From Azolla caroliniana (taxonomy: Eukaryota; Polypodiophyta), in the NCBI GenBank assembly GCA_043228905.1, contig JBHGNT010000009.1, positions 12,338,001 to 12,402,000 of the forward strand: a stretch of DNA of 64,000 bases. The letters are read 5' to 3'. The position numbers were made by a program, and so were the translations under genes. Below are positions 1 to 9,644 of the stretch, one piece after another; positions within the stretch are counted from its first letter, which is position 1, and every line of letters begins with the position of its first letter. The notes beneath the pieces are model-generated. The model was not told the DNA's origin and made no database searches. It worked only from the letters and a program-made list of their open reading frames with translations.

Positions 1-448
1 ACCCGGCCGGCAAGAAGGCTTAAGAAGGTCCACACCAGAGTGTGAAAGGGATAGTTTATTCAGGAACTGTTGTAATTAGTAGTCTTAATATATATGAGAA
101 GATGTGGAAGGACGGACCGGAATCGGTGTGCCGATCCGGATCCGGACCGATCCCGAAAAGGTGCTGGTTGGCACCGTTTTGTACTTCGCACTGGAGACCT
201 ATATAATGGACCGGTTACAATGTAATCGACATCGGATAATTAATAGAACTTATTGCCTTAATCCTTCAGTATTGATTACCGTTCTGTACTCATTGTTATA
301 TCTTACGCGTGTTAATGATGTGTTGCTAAGTAATCGATTAAGGTCTAATTAAACGTTGTGTCGTAAGTCATTCTGTCGTAACACCCTTTGGTGAAGTGTC
401 TTAAGTGGACACTTTGTGTTAGGCTGTTGTCCGGCCCTAGGATTAACA
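1..448 (+). repeat. 5' LTR of G1 (partial at window edge)
   Basis: Matches the 3' LTR to its last bases, GATTAACA at 441-448. A TATA-like TATATAA lies at 200-206 and a perfect palindrome CCGGATCCGG at 136-145; both are kept in the 3' copy. Immediately downstream (about 451-466) is TTTTTGGCGACCAC, which is where the tRNA primer site should be; the tRNA was not identified. Most differences from the 3' LTR are transitions. Confidence 0.9.
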
Positions 449-503
449 AAGTTTTTGGCGACCACAATTCCTGCACAATCGTAGTGAACAGCGGCGGGAA
501 TGG

Positions 504-2477
504 ATGACTAGGCCAACAGACGACCCGGTTACAGAGAGAGCACGAAGACTTGTTGAACGATGAAGGCGGCGAGAGGCTTTCCAGCAAGCAGTGGAAGAAA
601 TCCGATCGGATCGATCATTTTCTAAAATGATCCGGAAAGTGGTGGAGGAGTTGCTCTGGTTGCAACAAGACGCCTACTCGGATGAAGGAAGTAGCTGAAG
701 CAGCCTTCGGGAAGCGGAATGCCTTCTCCAGGCCTTGGCCGGAAGAGACGGCGAATCTGAAGCATTTTCAGCGCTGGAATCGGATTCGGAAGGGGGTTAC
801 AGCACGCACACGAACTATCGCAGCAGTAATGACACCCCAGGAGGACCGGAGGACGAGGAGTCGGATACATTACCGACACCGGAACCAGAGTTGGCAGACC
901 GGGAACCTCCGATACTAGACGTGGAGTAACCTCCGGAGACGGAAGAAGACCGGCAAAGACCTTCAACACTAGAACTTGAGCCGGCAACCCCACAGGAAGA
1001 CCGGCAAAGACCTCCAACGCCGATGGAACAACAGGAAAGACCACGAACATCGCCAACCCGCGTACCGACACCGGACGACGACATGCCGTTCCAGTACTCC
1101 AAGTATAGGGATGACCCGAATGCGGAGGCTCATGTCCACGCATTTCAACAAACATGGGAGGCGAACCATGTGTCACAACGGTTAACTGCGGCCGAAGAGG
1201 AACAATCTAAGATAGCCGAATTCGGCGTGACATTGGAAGGACTGGCCGCCAGATGGCACCGGACGCAGGACCCCAGCACAATCACCACCTTTGCGGACCT
1301 GAAAGATAAATTCTTGCACTTCTTTCAGAAGGAGGTGGACCGGAGAGAAATGGTGGGCCTATTTTATACCATCCGGCAGAACCCCGAGGAGAGCATTCCG
1401 CAGTTTGTCATTTGGTTTTAGTGGATGCACAGTCAGCTTACCCGCGCACCTCCGGAGGAAGAAACACGGGCTATATTCTTAGCCACGCTCCGAGAACCTC
1501 TACGAACGGTATGCACGGTCATTGACTTTCGCACAAGCACCGTCGACTAGGTCATCGACCGGGTTAGAGAAATGGAGAAAACGAGCTCTTGGCTAACAAT
1601 GGGAGCCCTCCAATGAGCATTACCAACCGATGAGGATCTCCGGTTCCGACAAGCAATCCAATGCACGACCTGCTTGAATTCCAGACACTCGGCATTGGAG
1701 TGCACCATGCAGACGCACTGCTTACTCTGCCAATCTACGAGCCACACGATGGACCGGTGCGAATATAACTTATTGAATCGGCAAGCACCACCAGTCTGGA
1801 AAATCGAGCCACGTAGCAACTGAGACGAACGCTGGCGGCGAGAGGAGTGATATCGACCGGCACAGGATGTCCGGTACGACGATCGGCAAGACAACTATGA
1901 CCGGTACAAGAGATATGACGGGTACCGAGATTACAATGGATGGTACGAGAATCACAACCGGGATCACTCCCCCGAATATCACCAACGACAGGAAGATTAC
2001 GGGAGATATGACGACCAACCCCGTCAAGGGTACCGCAACAAAAAGAACTTTAATAAAAAATGGCATTTCAAAAAAGGGAGCCACCCACGTGAACCGGAAA
2101 AAGGCACCTCAAGCAGCCAATCGGACCAAAGCCCTGCAGTTACCACAGGTCCTCCATCGGGTACAGGAAACAATGACGAATCCAGCAATACCCGGAAAGC
2201 ATATTGTTATTATTACTGGCAAGAAGGACATTATAGTAATCAATGTCCGGCAAAGAGCTATGACAAGCGACCGACAATAAACATGGTAGTCGCCGAAGTC
2301 GCGGACCTGCAGCAGGTTACCACAAGATCGAAAGGCAAGATGACAGAATGGGAGACACAAGAGGCCATCCGGAAGCAGGCAACGGAATGGGTGAAAAAGG
2401 CAAATGAGCGAAACGTAGCAGAACTTGTGCAGCAAACGGGGAACACCTCGCTGGCAGCAGTTAGACCGAAAATGTGA
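504..2477 (+). pseudogene. gag: G1 gag: capsid/nucleocapsid with zinc knuckles and a Tyr/Arg/Asp-rich linker
   Basis: Structural protein that would package the element RNA in cytoplasmic particles. One frame runs from ATG 504 to TGA 2475-2477 with no frameshift, but with in-frame stops at 561, 696, 927, 1419, 1548, 1614, 1821 and 1848. An acidic, proline-rich N-terminal part precedes a capsid-like region at about 1100-1420 (W, F and L spacing of retrotransposon gag). Three zinc-knuckle-like motifs follow: CX2CX3HX4C at 1662, a canonical CX2CX4HX4C (CLLCQSTSHTMDRC) at 1719-1760, and a third at 2205-2246 in which the second Cys is Tyr. Between the second and third, 1866-2070 encodes a stretch very rich in Tyr, Arg, Asp and Asn. 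Pol overlaps the last bases in another frame. The function is known for the family; the stops show this copy is dead. Confidence 0.85.
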
Positions 2478-5400
2478 CTTGGCATGCATTGCAGGAGTGC
2501 CAAATCACGTTGCCATTAGGACGGCTCCTTCAACTAGTGCCCAGATTCATAGAAGGACTCAAGACAGGCATGACGACAGGAGAAACACCACCGGCACCAA
2601 CATTCTTCTCAAATCCGGAGGAGGGACCGGCGGTGGTAGACACAAACAGTTCGGCGATCACAGCCATCGTGAAGGGAAAGGAGTTACCCAGAACAGTAAT
2701 AGATGGAGGATCCGGCGTCAATATGATTAGCCTCCGAACATGCACAACCTTGGGTATCAAAGAGTGGGAACCATGCCCATTCTGGCTACGGATGGCGGAT
2801 ACAAGCTTAGTGCGACCGACCGGCTTGATACGAGATTTGTAAGTAACAATCGGTGGCTACACATTTCGCATCTCAGTAGTAGTGATACAATTACAGGCAC
2901 AGGGAGCTTACCCGCTATTGTTGGGGCGGTCGTGGCTAAAAACGGCACACATTAAACAAAATTGGAGAAAGAATGTAATCACCTTCCGGCGGGGAAAAGC
3001 AAAAGTACGGGTACCGACACAACCACGGATGGGTACCAAGAAGGAATTAACACCCCTATATGCCGAATGTGTCAATATGTTGGATGGATTAGCAGACGAA
3101 GAGGTGGATCAATACTTGCAAGATAATCCGAAGATAGTACCCCTGTTCGAAATTGACGTAGCTAAAGTCGTATCACCATACTGCCACCAGACGGAGCAGA
3201 CGAAGAACCAAATAAAGAAGCGATCCGGGAGCTACGGCAAGAACAAGAAGCGCTGGAAAGAGAAAAGGCCGTATCACAACGGGTTAAAGCATCCCAACTG
3301 GAGGAGGTCAATCTAGGAACTACGAAAGAGGCAAGATCGGTGCAGATAGCCAAGGAAATGAGTACGGAGAATAGAACGGTGATGATTACACTTCTCAAAG
3401 AGTTTTGGGATGTGTTTTCCTGGTCTTACGAGGATATGAGAGGGCTCGATCCTCAGCTATATCAGCATCAGATACATCTGAGCAAAGACGCCAAACCGGT
3501 AGCACAGCGACGGTACCGAATGAATCCCAACTACGCCGCCAAAGTCAAGGAGGAAATCGATAAGTTGCTGAGAGTTAGCTTTATCCGTCCCATAAAGAAA
3601 TCGACATGGTTGAGCCCGATAGTAGTCGTACCGAAGAAATACAGCAAAATTAGAGTATGTGTCGACTACCGGAAGCTTAATGCGGCGACGGTAACTGATG
3701 CATTTCCACTTCCATTTACGGATGGAGTTTTGGACGCAGTCGCCGGCCATGAGGTATATAGTTTTTTAGATGGATGACCCCGATGACCAGGAGAAAACGG
3801 CTTTCGACACTGAATGGGGAGTGTTTGTTGCCGTAGTGATGATGTACGGACTCAAAACGGCGTCGACAATGTTCTAGAGGATCATCATGGAAATATTCGG
3901 AGAATTCATACCGGCATTCATGCAAGTGTTCCTCGACGACTTCGCCGTTTACAGCCGGGAAGGAGACCACCTTCAGCACCTCCGACTGTGTCTAGAAAAG
4001 TGTAGGGCTTACCGGCTAAGCCTGAATCCGGCGAAGTGTGTATTCGGTGTGTCCAACGGAACGCTACTGGGGCACATTGTGAGCAAGGAGGGCATCGCCG
4101 TGGATCCGGACAAAGTAAAAGCAATCCTGGAGGCACTGGCACCAAAAACGGCAAAGGCATTGAGCCGTTTCTTAGGCCAAATCCGTTAGCATAGCCGAAT
4201 GCTCCGGTATTTGTTGGCACTATTTATTGGGAAGAAATTTTTCCTTCCATGTAGATCACTCGGCACTCCTCTACCTAGTGTCCAAAGCGTCACTTACCGG
4301 TAAGTTGGCCCGGTGGACTTTGCTATTACAGGAATTCGAATTCGAGATATTCCACCGACCCGGCATACAGCATGCGGTAGTAGATTATTTAAGCTGGTTA
4401 GATTCCGGCGAAACCGGCGACGGGGTACCGGACGAGTTTCCGGATGCTGAGCTATTTCAAGTCACTGCGGAAACGGCAACAGATGAAACGGTGGCACCAG
4501 AAGATAGGTGGCTAACAAATATGCACCAATTTCTGAGCACCGGATTGCCTCTGGAGGAGATGAACCGGGACGAGAGGAAACGTCTGGCGGTACAAAGCCG
4601 ACATTTCTGTTTATTACGGGACACGCTATACCACAAAGGTGCGGACGGTATATGGTGACGAGCGGTGCATAGAGACGAGAAAGAGGTAATACTACGGGAA
4701 GCACACTGCAGAGTCGTTGGAGGCCATTATGCCGGGGATGCTACGACAAGGAAGATATGGCAAAGTGGCCGATGGTGGCCGACTAAATTGAGAGTCGCAG
4801 TCCGGTACGCGAAAGAGTGTGATCTATGCCAGCGAATGGGCCAGCCAATGGAACAAGCTAGGATGCCTCACCAGCCATTACTACCGCTAGAACCATTTCA
4901 GAAATGGGGACTAGATTTTGTCGGACCATTTAAACCACCGGCAATGAGAACTGGCAACCGGTATGTGATCGTCGCGACGGACTATTACACTAAATGGGTG
5001 GAAGCCAAAGCCCTACGAGACAACACCATGGCGTCGACGACAAAATTCTTATATGAATTCATTTGGTGCCGGTACGGATGCCCCATAGAGCTAATAAGCG
5101 ACCAACGAGGGCACTTTCTTGGACAAGTAGTGGAGAGCTTGACGTCATTCTATGCGGTAGTACATAAACGGAGCACCCCATACTACTCACAAGCCAGCGG
5201 ATTAGCTGAGTCAACAAACAAAACACTACAGAATATCCTACGCAAGATCGTCAATGAAAATCGGACAGATTGGGACACGAAGCTGCACAGTGCGCTCTGG
5301 GCTTACCGGATAGCGTACAAAACAAGCATCCGAACAACGCCGTTCCGGTTAGCATTCGGATTGGAGGCAGTCATGTCGGTTGAGTTCCAGGTACCGAGCT

Positions 5401-5969
5401 TACGGATTCAAATTCGGGAATGACTCAATGAAAAGGAATCGGAGGCAATTCGGTTAAAGGCTCTGTGTGAACTAGACCGACTAGCGAGCATCATGCACCT
5501 GGAATTGGAACAACGGCGACGGAAAGCATTTGTAGATCGGCACCGGAAGGGAAACGAAAAGATGTTCGAAATCGGCAAGCCGGTACTAGTGTTCAAGACC
5601 CGGATGGGTAAAATGCCAGGCAAACTACGGTTTAGATGGACCGACCCGTACTAGATCACAGGCGGGTTCAATGGATCTTACAAGTTAGGGACACTTGCCT
5701 GCGAGGTGCTGGGTAAATGGGTCAACGGATTTAAACTAATGCCATACAAAGGACCTATGCCTAAGAACCCATTTGAACAAAGGGCCGCCACCGAATTAGA
5801 CGCCGATAGGCCAACCACGACGGCAACCCGAGAGGAAAACGGCTACCGCCAAGCCGGTAAGGAGGAGCACCAGCCGACAACTGGGGGAATCATAACAACG
5901 GCAAACCGTCAAGAGGCCGGCAAGGTACACGTTTCGGATAAGGGTCCGACAGGACCAGAGAAAAATTAA
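2474..5969 (+). pseudogene. pol: G1 pol: protease, reverse transcriptase, RNase H, integrase
   Basis: Broken polyprotein that would mature proteins, copy RNA to DNA and insert the copy. Protease: the IDGGSG site near 2705 in a stretch reading VIDGGSGVNMIS. RT: 3340-4189, with RVCVDYRKLN near 3650 and the FLDDFAVYS catalytic box near 3930. Near 3770 the motif after YSFLDG is missing (a short deletion takes the GYxQ region) and the frame changes. After 4190 the RT connection and the N-terminal half of RNase H are gone; reading resumes with VDHSALLYLV at 4248. Integrase (4665-5423) keeps an HHCC zinc site and the D, D and E positions (LDFVGPF, SDQRGHF, GLAEST). A GPY/F-like tail and proline-rich end follow, with stop at 5967-5969. 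At least three frames are used and no chromodomain is seen. Confidence 0.9.
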
Positions 5970-6367
5970 CCAAACAATTAATTTTACAATAAAGAAAAAA
6001 AAAACGAATCAAAGAAATCATGGAAAGGAGTGGTGGAAACGACCATGCAAACGAGTAAAGAGGCACGTCGAAAAGGTACGAGGAGGCGATGAATAGGACA
6101 TTAAACCACCACCACATGGCACGCAATACTATTATAGTACACGACCTGCACATGCGGAGGCTCGAAAAAGGCGCCAAGATGTAGAGAGAAAATCCCCCAC
6201 GCATCAAGACCTTCTCCTTTCGCGAACCAAGGAGAACAGACGCAAACAGACGCGTGAAGATCAATCGAAGAGAGCTCACGCACAAAGAACCCCCTCACTC
6301 AGAACTTTCTCTCTCACACTCTCCCCACCATCAAACCTCGCCAACGCTCTCCGACCTCGACACAGAG
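5970..6367 (+). other. G1 spacer between pol and the third ORF
   Basis: About 400 bases with no coding signal. It holds an A-rich run (5992-6003) just after the pol stop and a CT-rich stretch (6305-6330) shortly before the ATG of the third ORF. These could be a 3' end or splice/leader signals for separate expression of that ORF, but this is inference. Confidence 0.4.
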
Positions 6368-9138
6368 ATGGACTGCCAAACACTATCTGAAGCCGCCAAG
6401 AAATGGCTATGGCAACACGGGCTGGAGGGTTTCTTGACGATCATGGAAGCGGCGCTACACAAGGAGGCCGAAAAGATTATCAAAGAAATCGACACAGAGG
6501 TGATCATGGAGGAGGCGATCCGTGCGTTAATAGGCCTTCCGGAGGGGGGCATCTACACGATCGACAATCCTACCTCCGAGCAGCTCATCAAATATTTCGG
6601 TGAGTATTCTCTCGCCAGCAAAGGCTACAGGACACAAGGCGGCGAAGACATGTTATTCTGCGAAATTGCCCGTGTACTCCATGAGTTCGGCCATGTATAC
6701 CCTCGACCCCCTGTTATGCCTCAGAACCAAGCAGGCTTGATTATCGCGACGTACGAAGGGGTCAAGGTGGATTGGCCGGTGCTGATCACCGACGGGTTGT
6801 GTACGGCTATTGATATCGTAAGAGGAAAGGACGACAAGGAAGGCCGGAAAATATGGCATGCGGTGACGCAATGGCTCACCTTATTGGTGCCACCGGTCGA
6901 GCCCGTCCAGACCAAGAAGCAGGGAAGAGCAACGGACAGCACCCCGAAACCTGCTTCGAAACGGCAACAATTGTTGGCCTCCAAGGCCACTAAGGGGAAG
7001 ACGGCCGACGCAAAGACGGCGGCAAAGGAGCGCGCCAACCGAAAGCGGCCAACGGATACACACGAGGAGACACTGGCACGGCCCCTGAGGAGCCCACTCA
7101 ACCGACTAGTGCAGCAAGAAACAGACACCCTGGCGGCAAGAATGAATGTCGGGACTTAGGCAGAGGAAATGGAGGAAGAACCCACAGAGCACCTCCAACG
7201 GCGGCCGGTGAAGAGCACCGTTGAATCAACCGGGAAGCGTTCGGACCCACAAAAGGATGGAACGCCCGCAACTCATACTGAGCATCCCACGCCAAGGGAG
7301 GCACCGGAACCGGTTCAGATGGAACCAGTCATAGAAGTCCCTGCACAACATGCCAACCTCCTCAGCTGGCTAAGAACAAGCAGACAAGGGGCGGCTAGCC
7401 GAAACACACCTAGAGCCGGAACGGCAAAGTGGTCAGCAAGCAGAACCAGAAGTGCAGCTGGACGCAGTCAAGCGGGACCAACCACCGGCAAGTGAACCCA
7501 TCAACCAACCCGTCGTGCAGACGCAACAATAGTGCACCGGCACCCAATGGCTCTGGTGGATAGGAGAACAAATTGCCGAAGTAGTCGAATGCATAGAGGC
7601 GGAAGAAAGAGCACAAACGGAACGGTTGCTCGTCACAACCGATGAACTGGAGATGTCTCGATCAAGGATCCGGAGCCTTGAACAAGACTTGGATCGGATT
7701 ACCGAAGACATGGACAAAATGGCCTTAACCGCAACGCAAATCCAAGCACCGGTGACTCCGGTTGATGTACATATGAATAAGACCCCGGAGACAGAAACTG
7801 TCCCAGAGAAAGATGCGGTGCAAGTCCAAGAGCTTGCGGAATTACGTGATGAACTTGCCGCACAAGAAGCATTACGGAGCCGCAAATGCGACTTGAAGAA
7901 GGCGGCCGAAGAAGAATTAAAGAAGACTGCTGAGAACCTCCGCCGGACAGAGGAAAACCTGCGTAAACGACATCACGCGTTCGACCGGCTAAAGGAGGAA
8001 AAAGAGAAATTGCTGTAGGAGAAAGACAAGCTGCGACGGATGGTGGAGACGGAAATTGAAAGGCTGAAGGAAGAACTCTGTCAATAGAAGAACCGGGAGG
8101 GAGGACAGCGCGCGCCGGCAGATCAACCAGAGGCTGAAGCAGAAGACCGATGATTTTGATCATCTGCACCGGGACTACAAGCAGCTAGAGATGGATTATA
8201 AGCAATAGCAGGAACGAATGGCCGAGCTCCGGCAAGAAGTTGATAGGGCCACAACGGCACTCGCTGACGAACGAGCTGAGAGTTCCAAGTTATTGAAGGA
8301 AGCGGCGATGGACCGAATGGAGCTCCACAAGCAGAACCATGAAGAAAAGAAAAGGGTGACAATGGTGTTACAGAGGTTACAAACAACCTATCAAAGTCAA
8401 TTGTCGCATTATAGGGAGCAGGAGGTAGACACGGTTAGAATCATCAAGCAATTGAAAGAGGAGCGACAAGCCGCGGAGAACAAATCGCGGATGGGAACCG
8501 AACGGATCTAGTGCATCCTCCGGGCATGGCTCACCAAGCCCAAACACTTGATTGACGAGAGCTCTGTGCAATGGTGGACGAAATGGGCGCAGAATCCGGC
8601 GAAACTCCAATTGCTCAGGGAGGACGTGGAAAACCGGCGGAAGGAGGGTGAGGACTGTTATACGCGGACATCGGAGGACTTCACCGCCATAAGGGATGAG
8701 CTGGCCGAAGATTTCACAGCCCTGGCGGATGAACAATTGGGACAGGTTCGGCAGCTCGTACCTCAGCTGGACGACGATCGGTTGGAGGGTCAAATCCAGT
8801 TTGAAAGCTATGAGAGGTCCCGACTTCGGGAATAAAAAGCAAGGAAGACGGCAACGGTCAACCTTAGTGATGAGGAACCGTCGCCGGTACAAGGACCAGA
8901 CGGGGACCAAGCCGGGGTCAGTCAGCCAGAGACAACTCCGACGGAGGAACCAACGAAGGAAACGCCGGTGCCAGAGCGACAAACGGAGCCGCAGCCCCAA
9001 ACGGAGAAGGCACAAATGGAGCAGCCACAACCACAAACGGAACAACAGCCACAACACCCACAACAGCAACAACAGATTCCCGACGAGCCATTGGAAATTC
9101 TAGAGCAAAGCATTCTGGACATTTTGGACGAAGCGTAA
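6368..9138 (+). pseudogene. G1 third ORF (ORF3): long coiled-coil protein of unknown function
   Basis: About 920 codons between integrase and the 3' LTR, where typical Gypsy elements have little. ATG 6368 (MDCQTLSEAAKKWLWQHG) is the first in-frame ATG; the frame stays open upstream without another ATG. Residues 1-180 look globular, then come Lys/Ala-rich and Pro/Glu/Gln-rich stretches, then long heptad runs (7626-8018 and 8218-8835, for example EELKKTAENLRRTEENL), and a Gln/Pro/Glu-rich tail ending in ILDILDEA with stop at 9136-9138. Lesions are stops at 7157 and 7493, a frameshift before 7626, another between 8018 and 8218, and a stop at 8833. No membrane anchor or signal peptide is visible, so an envelope role is not supported. 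A diverged relative lies in G2 at 32352-33566 and shares the end motif. The function is unknown. Confidence 0.75.
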
Positions 9139-9160
9139 AAGGGCCGGATAATGGGTTCGA

Positions 9161-9644
9161 TGTACAAGGTACTGTCCCACGGGCGTGCCATGTGTTACCC
9201 GGCCGACAAGAAGGCTTAAGAAGGTCCAGACCAGAGTGTGAAAGGGATAGATTATTCGGGAACTGTTGTAATTAGTAGTCTTAATATATATGAGAAGATG
9301 TGGACGGACGGACCGGAATCAGTATGCCGATCCGGATCCGGACCGATCCCGAAAAGGTGCCGGTTGGCACCGTTTTGTACTTCGCACCGGAGACCTATAT
9401 AAAGGCCCGATTACAATGTAATCGACATCGGATAATTAATAGAACTTATTGCCTTAATCTTTCAGTATTGATTACCATTCTGTACTCATTGTTATATCTT
9501 ACACGTGTTGATGATGTGTTGCTAAGTAATCGATTAAGGTCTAATTAAACGTTGTGTCGTAAGTCATTCTGTCGTAACACCCTTTGGTGAAGTGTCTTAA
9601 GTGGACACCCTGTGTTAGGTTGTTGTCTGGCCCTAGGATTAACA
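9161..9644 (+). repeat. 3' LTR of G1
   Basis: 9197-9644 aligns base for base with 1-448. The 5' end is uncertain. TGTT at 9193 gives a 452-base LTR, but a purine-rich tract (9137-9155) lies just before TGTACAAGG at 9161, and the same layout occurs in G2 (33565-33584), so 9161 is preferred. TATA-like TATATAAA at 9396-9403. Ends AACA at 9641-9644, where the Copia alpha1 gag resumes. Confidence 0.85.

Larger units (their letters stand above)
1..9644 (+). mobile_element. Gypsy LTR retrotransposon G1, defective, with an extra ORF after pol
   Basis: A 452-base segment at 9193-9644 matches 1-448 with about 20 differences, so the two ends are LTRs and the 5' copy is cut by the window edge. Order is LTR, gag, protease, RT, RNase H, integrase, a third long ORF, LTR. 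Integrase follows RT/RNase H, which is the Gypsy (Ty3) order. The IDGGS protease site, the FLDDF reverse transcriptase box and the lack of a chromodomain suggest the non-chromovirus plant branch (Athila/Tat/Ogre); this is inference from motifs. The element lies inside the gag of Copia alpha1, whose reading frame resumes at 9645. The expected 5-base duplication on the right is GGGCG (9645-9649); its partner is off-window. All three ORFs carry stops or frameshifts, so it is not autonomous. Confidence 0.93.

Noticed and set aside
104-352. Small plus-strand ORFs in the G1 LTRs (also 9300-9548)
   Set aside because: Present in both copies only because the LTRs are repeats; the frame starts at GTG and shows no domain.
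622-1176. 184-codon reverse-strand ORF
   Set aside because: Antisense of the G1 gag frame; Pro/Val-rich composition follows from the sense codons.
8377-9072. 231-codon reverse-strand ORF, Leu/Trp/Arg-rich, antisense to G1 ORF3
   Set aside because: Looks membrane-like, but the composition is simply the complement of the Gln/Lys/Glu-rich sense codons. Some plant Gypsy elements have antisense ORFs, so it was considered, but G2 does not keep it.
6254-9138. G1 ORF3 as a viral-type envelope gene
   Set aside because: No signal peptide, no transmembrane segment and a long coiled-coil core; position alone is not enough.
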